Source of the DNA: Haoranjiania flava
Lineage (GTDB): Bacteria > Bacteroidota > Bacteroidia > Chitinophagales > Chitinophagaceae
NCBI RefSeq assembly: GCF_025631005.1
Contig: NZ_JAOTPL010000014.1
Location: 20,425 to 84,424 of the forward strand
Reading direction: 5' to 3'
Length of the DNA: 64,000 nt
Shown here: positions 39,417-47,327 of the stretch, piece by piece
How the letters are laid out: each line of letters starts with the position of its first letter
Numbering within the stretch: the stretch's first letter is position 1
Program-made: the position numbers and the translations under genes
Notes under the pieces: generated by a model
Told to the model about the DNA's origin: nothing
Databases searched by the model: none
What the model saw: only the letters and a program-made list of their open reading frames with translations

Positions 39417-41633
39417 TTATATTGAATTTATGATCTCATTCAACATGGTACTTGGCCGCATGGCCGCATCGGTTTTGGCGAAATCGGGATGGTAGTAACC
39501 GCCGATGTCCTGCGGTTTTCCCTGTGCCCCGATCAGCTCCTCGTTGATTTTCACTTCATTTTCAGACATCGCTTTCGCCACGGGTTTGAATTTCTCCGCA
39601 AGCTCCGCATCTTCTCTCTGCGCTGCCAGTGCCTGCGCCCAATACATGGCGAGGTAAAAATGCGAACCTCTGTTATCAATACCGCCTACCTTTCTGGCAG
39701 GCGACTTGTCATTTTGAAGGAATAGTGCATTGGCTTCATCCAGCGCGTCGGCCAGCACTTTGGCTTTTGGGTTGTTACGCGTCTGTGACAGGTGTTCCAG
39801 CGAGGCCTGCAGTGCCAGGAATTCACCGAGGGAATCCCATCTTAAATAACCTTCTTCAATAAACTGCTCAATATGCTTGGGTGCAGAACCGCCGGCGCCT
39901 GTTTCAAACAGGCCGCCACCGTTCATCAGCGGAACAATGGACAGCATTTTTGCTGAAGTTCCCAGTTCCAGAATCGGGAACATATCGGTTAAATAATCCC
40001 TCAAAACATTGCCTGATACTGAAATGGTATCTTTTCCTTCGCGGCCGCGTTTCAGGGTTTCAACCATGGCATCTTTTACATCCATAATGCGGATGTCGAG
40101 ACCGGTCAAATCGTGCTCTTTTAAATATTTCTCAACCTTTTTAATGATCTGGGCATCATGTGCACGCCCTTTGTCCAGCCAGAAAATTGCAGGCGTGTTT
40201 GACAAACGTGCCCTGTTTACGGCCAATTTTACCCAGTCCCGGATCGCTGCATCCTTCACCTGGCACATTCTGAAAATATCACCGCTCTCTACTTTTTGTT
40301 CCAGCAGGGCATTGCCATTGTCGTCCTCAACCTTTACCGTGCCGTCTTCAGGCAACTGGAAAGTTTTATCGTGCGACCCGTATTCTTCGGCCTTTTGCGC
40401 CATTAGGCCCACATTGGGAACAGAGCCGAAAGTTGTAGGGTCTATCGCGCCGTGTTTTTTCATATCCTCAATAATCGCTTCGTAGAAACCGGCGTACGTC
40501 CTGTCAGGAATCAGGCAAACGGTGTCTTCTTCCTTGCCGTCTTTGTTCCACATTTTGCCTCCGCCACGAACAAGGGCAGCCATAGATGCATCCACAATTA
40601 CGTCGGACGAAACATGGAAATTGGTAATGCCCTGGTCAGAATTTACCATTGCAATTCTTGGCCCGTTGGCAATTGCAGCATCAATTGCTGCTTTAATTGC
40701 TGCTTCTTTAGGAGTTCCGGCAATTTTCTCATAAAGCGTAGCCAATCCGAAGTTGGGATTGATGTCCAGTTCAGTGAAAGTATCTTTGTATTTTTCAAAA
40801 ACCTCTTTAAAATAAGTTTCCACGATCGCCCCGAAAATAATCGGGTCAGAAACCTTCATCATTGTTGCCTTTAAGTGTGCCGAGAGAAGCACATCCTGCG
40901 ATTTTGCCCGCTCCATTGCCGCGGCAACAGTGGACTTAAGTTCAGCCAAATTTAAAACAGAACTGTCGATAATTTCTCCGGCCTTCAGTGGAGCAAAGTC
41001 TTTTAAAATTTTGGAAGCGCCATTTTTTCCGTAAAAAACAATTTTGAATTTACCGTCATTGTCTACGGTCATAGAATTTTCAGTAGCGTAAAAATCGCCT
41101 TTCTCCATATGTGCGACTTCTGTTTTGCTGTCCGCTCTCCATTCACCCATGCGGTGCGGGTTGGCTTTAGCATAATCTTTTACAGATTTAGGCGCACGGC
41201 GGTCACTGTTGCCTTCTCTCAATACCGGGTTTACCGCTGAACCCAGCACCTTTGCGTATTTTGCGTTGATGGCTTTTTCCTTGTCATTTTTCGGTTCTGC
41301 CGGGTAGTCCGGCAGGTTGTATCCCTGTTTTTGAAGCTCAGCAATAGCTTCTTCCAACTGTGGTACGGAGGCCGAAATATTCGGAAGTTTAATGATGTTT
41401 GCTTCGGGCTGCGTTGCCAATTGTCCTAATTCTGCCAGGTAATCCGGGATTTTTTGGTCATCGGTAAGTACTTCCGGGAAGTTGGCCAGAATTCTTCCGG
41501 CCAGCGAAATATCGGGCGCCGCAATTTCAATGCCTGCAGGTTTGGTAAATGCCTTTACGATCGGTAAGAATGAATGAGTAGCCAGCATCGGGGCCTCATC
41601 GGTCAGTGTGTAATAGATCTTTGATTGAGCCAT
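39417..41633 (-). CDS. icd: NADP-dependent isocitrate dehydrogenase, monomeric type
   Basis: TCA-cycle enzyme converting isocitrate to 2-oxoglutarate. The 738-residue length is that of the monomeric (IDH-II) class, unlike the homodimeric 400-residue enzyme. Class landmarks are the N-terminus KIYYTLTDEAPMLATHSFLP, LPNISASVPQLEEAIAELQK, LREGNSDRRAPKSVKDYAK, FYATENSMTVD, TNFHVSSDVIVDASMAALVR and ETGAGGSAPKHIEQFIEEGY. Transcribed alone; a -7-type TAAATTTG lies at 41662-41669 on the minus strand. The other TCA genes are not in the window. Confidence 0.97.
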   Translation of the reverse strand: MAQSKIYYTLTDEAPMLATHSFLPIVKAFTKPAGIEIAAPDISLAGRILANFPEVLTDDQKIPDYLAELGQLATQPEANIIKLPNISASVPQLEEAIAELQKQGYNLPDYPAEPKNDKEKAINAKYAKVLGSAVNPVLREGNSDRRAPKSVKDYAKANPHRMGEWRADSKTEVAHMEKGDFYATENSMTVDNDGKFKIVFYGKNGASKILKDFAPLKAGEIIDSSVLNLAELKSTVAAAMERAKSQDVLLSAHLKATMMKVSDPIIFGAIVETYFKEVFEKYKDTFTELDINPNFGLATLYEKIAGTPKEAAIKAAIDAAIANGPRIAMVNSDQGITNFHVSSDVIVDASMAALVRGGGKMWNKDGKEEDTVCLIPDRTYAGFYEAIIEDMKKHGAIDPTTFGSVPNVGLMAQKAEEYGSHDKTFQLPEDGTVKVEDDNGNALLEQKVESGDIFRMCQVKDAAIRDWVKLAVNRARLSNTPAIFWLDKGRAHDAQIIKKVEKYLKEHDLTGLDIRIMDVKDAMVETLKRGREGKDTISVSGNVLRDYLTDMFPILELGTSAKMLSIVPLMNGGGLFETGAGGSAPKHIEQFIEEGYLRWDSLGEFLALQASLEHLSQTRNNPKAKVLADALDEANALFLQNDKSPARKVGGIDNRGSHFYLAMYWAQALAAQREDAELAEKFKPVAKAMSENEVKINEELIGAQGKPQDIGGYYHPDFAKTDAAMRPSTMLNEIINSI

Positions 41634-41661
41634 TGTTAGTTTTCTTAAAAGTTAGGATTTA

Positions 41662-41669
41662 CAAATTTA
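41662..41669 (-). promoter_or_regulatory. icd: Candidate -7 element of icd
   Basis: Minus-strand TAAATTTG, 29 bases before the icd ATG, matching TAnnTTTG. No clear -33 element at the normal distance. Confidence 0.4.
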
Positions 41670-41835
41670 ATCTAATTCTATTTTTGATCGGCCTTTTCTT
41701 GGGCTTAAATACATAAGCTACGTTTTTAAGAACAGATCAGCGTTCCAAACCTAAGCAATTAATTTCATTATGCCTGAAGTAACAAATTCATTACATTCGC
41801 TGCGGCGGAATATTTTATAAAAAAATGAATTGTAT

Positions 41836-42549
41836 ATGCAGATAATTCCAGCGATTGACCTGATTGACGGCAAATGTGTACGGCTGACACAAGGCGATTA
41901 CAGGCAAAAAGTGATATATAACCACGACCCATTAGAGGTGGCAAAATCTTTCGAGGATGCGGGAATGGCCAGGTTGCATCTTGTAGACCTGGACGGTGCA
42001 AAAGCCGGCAAAGTCGTCAACTGGAAAGTATTGGAGAAGATAGCTTCCAACACAAACCTTGATATAGATTTTGGCGGCGGCGTAAAGCAGCGGCAGGATG
42101 TAGAAACCATTTTACACTCCGGCGCGGTAATGGTAACGGTGGGAAGCATAGCCGTAAAAGATGAAGCTGCTTTTTGCGACTGGATCAATGTATACGGTGC
42201 CGATAAATTTTTCCTGGGCGCAGATGTGAAGCATGCAAAGATTGCTATACACGGATGGCTGGAAACCAGTGACAGGGATGTTTTCAGCTTTGTAGATTAT
42301 TACGCCTCCAAAGGAATAAAAAATATTTTTTGTACAGACGTAAGTAAAGACGGGCTTTTACAGGGCCCTTCTACCGACTTATACAAAAAAATCATTGACC
42401 AGTTCCCGGAGATAGAACTGGTAGCCAGTGGCGGTGTTGCGTCTGTTGCAGACCTGCAGGCGCTTAAAGCTATTGGCTGTAGCGGCGCTATTGTAGGTAA
42501 AGCTATCTATGAAAATAAAATTTCCCTGGAAGATCTACAGAGGGTATAA
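41836..42549 (+). CDS. hisA: HisA, ProFAR isomerase of histidine biosynthesis
   Basis: Isomerises ProFAR to PRFAR, the fourth step of histidine synthesis. 237-residue TIM barrel from ATG 41836 (MQIIPAIDLIDGKCVRLTQG); a TTG two codons earlier is disfavoured. HisA rather than HisF is shown by PAIDLIDGKCVRL (first catalytic Asp), LHLVDLDGAK, FGGGVKQRQDVE, and CTDVSKDGLLQGPSTDLY with the second catalytic Asp. No other his gene is within the window, although Bacteroidota usually keep hisA in a his operon. Either the operon is split or this is a second copy. Confidence 0.95.
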   Translation: MQIIPAIDLIDGKCVRLTQGDYRQKVIYNHDPLEVAKSFEDAGMARLHLVDLDGAKAGKVVNWKVLEKIASNTNLDIDFGGGVKQRQDVETILHSGAVMVTVGSIAVKDEAAFCDWINVYGADKFFLGADVKHAKIAIHGWLETSDRDVFSFVDYYASKGIKNIFCTDVSKDGLLQGPSTDLYKKIIDQFPEIELVASGGVASVADLQALKAIGCSGAIVGKAIYENKISLEDLQRV

Positions 42550-43068
42550 CTATTGCAAAAGCGTACGGTAGTTGTCTGCTTCATTAAGCAGTTGCTTTTG
42601 TTCGTCTTCCTGCTTATCTCTGAAAATGTTTTCACCTCTTATTTGTGCGTCTATCAGTTTATCATCGTTGAAATAATACCTGCCTTCAAAAGTAGTAGTT
42701 GTCTTCTTCATGTTGATCCTGTTCTTTTGGGCATCGTAGGGAAATGAATTAAATTTTTTGTACACAAAGATCAGCTTGCCGTCTTTGAAATAATATTCAT
42801 CAATGTGTACCCCATGCGAAATGCCTGCCCAACTTACAATTTTCACAAGCTTATTTTTCTTAAAATAGCCTGTGAGTGAGCTCCCTCCGTCGGCCTCGTA
42901 TCCTAAATAATCTTTATTACTAAGCGTTTTCTTCTGCATGAATTTGTTGGCATTGATATTCAGGTATTCCTTCCTGATCTGCGGTATCAATGATTTTTCC
43001 TGGCAATCGGCTGAAGAGGCCGTGAGCAGTGCTATACAAATAAATAGTATTTTTATTAAAATTTGCAT
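42550..43068 (-). CDS. Unknown exported protein
   Basis: 172 residues with signal peptide (MQILIKILFICIALLTASSA, cleavage near residue 22). The mature part has repeating beta-like segments: GSSLTGYFKKNKLVKIVSWA, VHIDEYYFKDGKLIFVYKKF and TFEGRYYFNDDKLIDAQI. These Y-F-x-D-G/D-K-L strands look like a small repeat of about 40 residues, as in periplasmic MORN-like or lipocalin-like proteins. No family name can be given. Its stop touches the end of hisA (convergent), and it is divergent from the ECF sigma-factor gene. Confidence 0.75.
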   Translation of the reverse strand: MQILIKILFICIALLTASSADCQEKSLIPQIRKEYLNINANKFMQKKTLSNKDYLGYEADGGSSLTGYFKKNKLVKIVSWAGISHGVHIDEYYFKDGKLIFVYKKFNSFPYDAQKNRINMKKTTTTFEGRYYFNDDKLIDAQIRGENIFRDKQEDEQKQLLNEADNYRTLLQ

Positions 43069-43162
43069 CGCGTTAAATTATATTTACGTAAATATAAAAA
43101 ATTCTTCCGAAGGATGTAACGTTTTCTTTTCTTCAGTTGTTATACTATTAAACGGCCAATTC

Positions 43163-43681
43163 ATGACGCAGCAGGATTTTAAACATACGGTATTCATCTT
43201 AAAAGATAAGATGTTCCGTTTCGCTAAAAGAATGCTGGAATGTGCAGATGAATCGCAGGATGCTGTGCAGAACGTAATGATAAAACTCTGGCAAATGAAA
43301 GATAAACTGCACGAGCTCGGCAACGTGGAAGCCTTCGCGATGCGCTGTGTGAAAAATGAATGCCTTAACAGGATGAAGCATGCTCAGGTCATTGACAATT
43401 ATCGTCTGCAGCACCACAGCCCCGGCATGTTGATGCAGGAAGCGGCAGACAATACAAGGCAACTGATTTTAGAAATTATCAACGAATTGCCGGACAAGCA
43501 GAAAATGATCATACATCTCAAAGATGTGGAAGAATACAAGACAAAAGAAATTGCAGACATGCTGGAAATGGAAGAAAGCGCGGTACGGGTAAATTTAATG
43601 CGTGCAAGACAAAAAGTAAAAACACAACTTGAAAAAATATTCGAGTATGAAAGTCAACAGATCAAAGGAATTGAAAAATAG
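43163..43681 (+). CDS. ECF-type RNA polymerase sigma factor
   Basis: Sigma-70-family factor of 172 residues from ATG 43163 (MTQQDFKHTVFILKDKMFRF). Earlier in-frame codons from 42938 run through the divergent gene and are not used. Region 2 includes DAVQNVMIKLWQ (the D-x-x-Q motif) and FAMRCVKNECLNRMK. Region 4 includes LPDKQKMIIHLKDVEEYKTK and EIADMLEMEESAVRVNLMRA, the HTH that reads the -35. It heads a four-gene cassette with an overlapping membrane protein and two DUF4252 proteins, a layout common in Bacteroidota. Confidence 0.93.
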   Translation: MTQQDFKHTVFILKDKMFRFAKRMLECADESQDAVQNVMIKLWQMKDKLHELGNVEAFAMRCVKNECLNRMKHAQVIDNYRLQHHSPGMLMQEAADNTRQLILEIINELPDKQKMIIHLKDVEEYKTKEIADMLEMEESAVRVNLMRARQKVKTQLEKIFEYESQQIKGIEK

Positions 43682-44303
43682 ATTCTTCAACGCCGAAACT
43701 TCACCAGCAGAGGAGAAATGGCTAAGAGCTAATGCAGGCGCCGATCCCTATTTTGATTTTATTAAAGAAACACAACAGGATGCAATGGATTGGAATTTTG
43801 ATACGTTTATGCAGGCAGTTGAAGCTGACGGCCCTGTGCAGATAAAGCCTGCACGGAAAAATAATTTTACCTGGTATGCCGCGGCCTCAGTAATGATAAT
43901 GGCAATAGCAGGCTTGTTTTTAATGAGTAAAGATACTGATACAGCGGACGCATTTGCAGTGAATAGCGTAGGTAGTCATGCGCGCAATTTTAAAAATTAT
44001 TCTGCTGAAAATGTTGCCATTACTCGCTTTCAGGCAGCCCAACAGGATCCGCCTATTGCTGTACACACTACAAAAAGTATTAGAAAAAATAAACGTATAC
44101 AACAACATGCACAATATGAAACACCTGAAAATTCTTCAGCGCAAAACGAAGCTGTCGCGTATGTATATGTAAACGGAAAGCCGGTGTATGATGAAGCTGA
44201 GGCTGAAAAAATAACCCTGGAATCTTTAGGCTACTTTGCTAAGAACATCAAAACCGGGATCAAAGAAATGAGTGTTATCAAAAATTTGTCCATTAATTTA
44301 TAA
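43647..44303 (+). CDS. Single-pass membrane protein, probable anti-sigma factor
   Basis: 218 residues from ATG 43647, overlapping the sigma-factor gene by 35 bases. A cytoplasmic N-terminal part (about 1-72; KNRFFNAETSPAEEKWLRAN is the type of short helix that contacts ECF sigma factors) precedes one membrane helix (about 74-93, WYAAASVMIMAIAGLFLM). A periplasmic tail of about 125 residues follows. No canonical zinc anti-sigma HxxxCxxC motif or FecR domain is seen. The role is inferred from gene overlap and topology. Confidence 0.75.
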   Translation: MKVNRSKELKNRFFNAETSPAEEKWLRANAGADPYFDFIKETQQDAMDWNFDTFMQAVEADGPVQIKPARKNNFTWYAAASVMIMAIAGLFLMSKDTDTADAFAVNSVGSHARNFKNYSAENVAITRFQAAQQDPPIAVHTTKSIRKNKRIQQHAQYETPENSSAQNEAVAYVYVNGKPVYDEAEAEKITLESLGYFAKNIKTGIKEMSVIKNLSINL

Positions 44304-44354
44304 AATAATTCCGTATCCAAACCGGCAATCTCAACAACAATAAAAAACCATACC

Positions 44355-44846
44355 ATGCAAAAAATATTATTAACCTTAATTATCCTGGCATCCGTGTTAA
44401 CTGCTGATGCACAGAAAGCCAGGCTTCACAACCTTTTTGACCAATACGAAGGTACCAAAGGCGTCACCACTATTAAAATTGCCAAGCCGATGTTTCGCAT
44501 GCTCAGCAACCTGAAAATTGACGATGCGGATGTAGAGAAGATAAAACCATTGCTCACCAAGATTAACTCCATTAAGATCATGGTAGTAGAACCGAAGGCA
44601 GGCAATTCCGCTGCAGCCAATACATTGAGGCAAACTGTGGATGCAGCCATCCGGAACATGAATTACCAGGAGCTGATGACCGTTACCAGCGAAGCAAATA
44701 AGATTAAATTCCTGGCAGAAAACGCCAGTGGTAACGTGCTTGATCACTTGCTGCTATCCATCATGGGTGAAAGTGAACAGGTGCTGATGCTGCTTGACGG
44801 TTCCATATCTATGGACGATATCTCCAGGCTTGCCAACGAGAAATAA
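44355..44846 (+). CDS. DUF4252 protein, exported (first of pair)
   Basis: 163 residues with signal peptide MQKILLTLIILASVLTADAQ. The mature part fits DUF4252, a Bacteroidota family of unknown function: LFDQYEGTKGVTTIKIAKPM, a central helical part, YQELMTVTSEANKIKFLAEN and the end VLMLLDGSISMDDISRLANE. It lies 51 bases after the anti-sigma-like gene, within the ECF cassette, and is followed by a second DUF4252 gene. Confidence 0.88.
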   Translation: MQKILLTLIILASVLTADAQKARLHNLFDQYEGTKGVTTIKIAKPMFRMLSNLKIDDADVEKIKPLLTKINSIKIMVVEPKAGNSAAANTLRQTVDAAIRNMNYQELMTVTSEANKIKFLAENASGNVLDHLLLSIMGESEQVLMLLDGSISMDDISRLANEK

Positions 44847-44875
44847 AGTTGCTGCTAATACTAAACTGTAAAGAA

Positions 44876-45370
44876 ATGAAAACGAAAATCTCCTTGTTGT
44901 TATTATCCGTTGTGCTGCTGATGCAATCCTGCATAGTATCTCAACGTCCGAACATAGATTTCATGGATGACCCGGCTGTTGCCCGCAATGCGAATATTGT
45001 GTCTGTAAATGTGCCGATGTTTATGGCGAAACCTTTTATCAAAAAAGCTTTGCGGGAAGATGGTGAAAGCGAAGCGCTCATCAGGCTGGTAAAAAAGATC
45101 AAACGTGTAAGGGTTATGACCGTTTCAGGCCAACAACCAGCGGTAATGCGGATGTACGGCAGGTATCTCGACCGGAACCGTTTTGATGACTGGCTTACAG
45201 TAAACCACGACGGCCAGAAAGTGCGCATCTGCTCAAGGGGCAACGAGCGTATGATCAACAAATTAATGCTGTCCGTACAGTCAGATTCAGAGCTTGTATT
45301 TATTGATATCAGCGGAAAATTCACCACCGATGATATTTCTTATGCCATCAGCAAAGCGCAGGATAATTGA
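44876..45370 (+). CDS. DUF4252 lipoprotein (second of pair)
   Basis: 164 residues from ATG 44876, chosen because it begins the signal MKTKISLLLLSVVLLMQSC with lipobox Cys at 19; an upstream in-frame TTG at 44849 lacks a signal. The mature domain is DUF4252-like but diverged from its neighbour: VSVNVPMFMAKPFIKKALRE, RYLDRNRFDDWLTVNHDGQK and LVFIDISGKFTTDDISYAIS. The pair and the ECF sigma/anti-sigma genes upstream form one unit, presumably for an envelope response. The two DUF4252 proteins may interact. Confidence 0.88.
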   Translation: MKTKISLLLLSVVLLMQSCIVSQRPNIDFMDDPAVARNANIVSVNVPMFMAKPFIKKALREDGESEALIRLVKKIKRVRVMTVSGQQPAVMRMYGRYLDRNRFDDWLTVNHDGQKVRICSRGNERMINKLMLSVQSDSELVFIDISGKFTTDDISYAISKAQDN

Positions 45371-46092
45371 TCACTCCTCCAGCTTTCCCCATATTTCATA
45401 AATAGGATCGCCCGAAGAACTTTTGCCTGCATGATGCCATTGCCCGTTTTCCATACGCCCCTCAAACGTCAGCGATGCGCCCACACGCGCATTGTTTCTG
45501 GAAAAGAATTCAATATTTTCTGTGTATCTGCCATTCTTAAAAGTATATGTGCCGCCACCGGTGCCGGAGAATTCACCGGTTTTGATATTGATAGCTACCC
45601 ACTGGAAGCGTGTGCCCGTCAGTATTTTAAGTGTGCGCCTGTCGCGGAGCGGAATTTCTGAGAGCTGTCCTTCCTGTTTGCGGTGAGTGATCCTCCACAC
45701 ACCTGCAAGGGGCGCATCGTTTTTATCCAGGCGTATCCATTCTGCAGAAGCGCCGGAAGTATTGGTATGTAGCGTATTGCCGCTTGTTTTATTTGAAAGA
45801 GGCCTGTTGTACCAATCCATGTATCAGCAGCAATAGCGGCAGCGGCTTTTTCAGTATCATACTGCCATACCACAACAATTTTATCTTCATCAGCCTTGTA
45901 AGCGCCTCCACGGGTAGCAATAAATTTCTTATTGTTTTTATCAAATACGCTGTGCGAAAAATAGCCATCAATAAACATGGCGACCTGTACTGTATCTCCA
46001 TTTTGCAACCGCCATGCACCATTGGGAGATTGGGCATAACTACTGCAGCAGCATAAGCCTGCAAAAACAGTAACGAGTATTGACTTCAACAT
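45371..46092 (-). pseudogene. Secreted lipocalin-like protein gene split by one frameshift
   Basis: Two overlapping minus-strand frames make one protein of about 235 residues. The first part (from ATG 46092) has signal peptide MLKSILVTVFAGLCCCSSYA and a beta-barrel-like domain (SPNGAWRLQNGDTVQVAMFI) up to DTWIGTTGLFQIK. The second part resumes at TSGNTLHTNTSGASAEWIRL and holds a second similar domain (LAGVWRITHRKQEGQLSEIP) ending IYEIWGKLEE at 45371. Adding one A to the A4 run at 45787-45790 (minus strand) restores a continuous frame. This may be a true mutation, a slippage site or a sequencing error in a homopolymer. The domain type (DUF4488/lipocalin-like) is tentative. Confidence 0.75.
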
Positions 46093-46222
46093 ATTATTTA
46101 TCTTGTTTGTTGTAAATTAATAAATAATTGCGATATGAAATCTCGCAGTCAAGTTATCACTTTAAATATTTATTTATTGACAAGACATATATGTCCATGT
46201 ACCCTCCTTAGGATATCTTGCA

Positions 46223-47200
46223 CTAATCATATACATCACTGTTTACAATAGTTGGCAGCCTTTCACCTTTTAGGCCTGCAATAATATTCCTGGCTACCAG
46301 CTCTGCCATTTCATTTCGTGTTTCCCTGGTTGCAGAGCCGATGTGCGGCAGTACACATACATTGGGCATAAACAGCAGCGGGTTGTTTTTATCCATCGGC
46401 TCCGGGTTGGTGACGTCCAGGCCTGCTCCCCAAATGATGTTGTTATCGAGTGCATTTTTTAATGCTGATTCATCGTGCATTGCGCCCCTGGCAGTATTGA
46501 TAAAAATAGCATTGGGTTTCATTTGCTTGAAAGCATCTGCATTAAAAATGCCGGTGCTTGCCTTGCTGAGATTGGCGTGTACGGATAATACATCGCTTTG
46601 CTGCAGCAACTCATCAAAAGACACATATTTTGCGTGCAACATTTCTTCTGCCTTTTTATTGCGGCTTCTGTTGTGGTAAATCACCTGCATACCATAAGCA
46701 TCCCGGCATTTCCTGGCCATTTCAAATCCGATATTGCCAAGGCCGAAAATTCCGATTGTTTTATGGTGCAAATCTATGCCGAGATCTGCTACGGGTTCAA
46801 ACTGCTGCCATTGGCCATTAACGATTTTTTGATATTGATAAAATGCTTTTCTGGCCACGCACAGCATCAGCAGGAAGGCTATTTCAGCAGTAGCTTTGCT
46901 CAGCACATCCGGTGTATTACTTACAGGAATGTTATACCTGGTAGCGGCATTCATATCTACGCTGTCATATCCTACGGAGAAAAGAGCAATAACTTTCAGA
47001 TGGCTGCATTGGCTGAAAAAATGTTCATCGAGCTTTGCAAAGCCCGATACAATCAGTGCGTCGTGCTGCCTGCAATTTTCTATCAGCGCGTGCTGTGGGA
47101 TGGGTGTGTCTTCATCGGGGTTAACAGTAACTTCATGCCCGGCTTCTTTCAGCATTTGAATACCGATGGCAGGTATTTCTTTGGTAATAAATATTTTCAT
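46223..47200 (-). CDS. D-isomer-specific 2-hydroxyacid dehydrogenase
   Basis: NAD(P)H-dependent reductase of 2-oxo acids, closest in feel to glyoxylate/hydroxypyruvate reductases. 325 residues: a split catalytic domain, Rossmann fold GIFGLGNIGFEMARKCR, catalytic Arg region FINTARGAMHDESAL, Glu in DVTNPEPMDKNNPL and His in VLPHIGSATRETRNEMAELV. SVGYDSVDMNAATRYNIPVS fits the GyaR/GhrB branch. It follows ispG on the same strand after 127 bases but probably has its own transcript. The true substrate is not known from sequence. Confidence 0.92.
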   Translation of the reverse strand: MKIFITKEIPAIGIQMLKEAGHEVTVNPDEDTPIPQHALIENCRQHDALIVSGFAKLDEHFFSQCSHLKVIALFSVGYDSVDMNAATRYNIPVSNTPDVLSKATAEIAFLLMLCVARKAFYQYQKIVNGQWQQFEPVADLGIDLHHKTIGIFGLGNIGFEMARKCRDAYGMQVIYHNRSRNKKAEEMLHAKYVSFDELLQQSDVLSVHANLSKASTGIFNADAFKQMKPNAIFINTARGAMHDESALKNALDNNIIWGAGLDVTNPEPMDKNNPLLFMPNVCVLPHIGSATRETRNEMAELVARNIIAGLKGERLPTIVNSDVYD

Positions 47201-47327
47201 GTGCAGCTTATTTTACTAAAAAGTTAAGCGTTAATAATGTTTTTAACTAAGAGCATTACGAAAAAACAAGTTTTACATAAAGATGCTGCCTAAGCTATTA
47301 GTCAATTTTTGTGGTGTATAAACTTCA

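Noticed and set aside
42938..43162. Longer N-terminus for the ECF sigma factor
   Set aside because: It would run through the divergent exported-protein gene, and sigma region 2 starts directly after ATG 43163.
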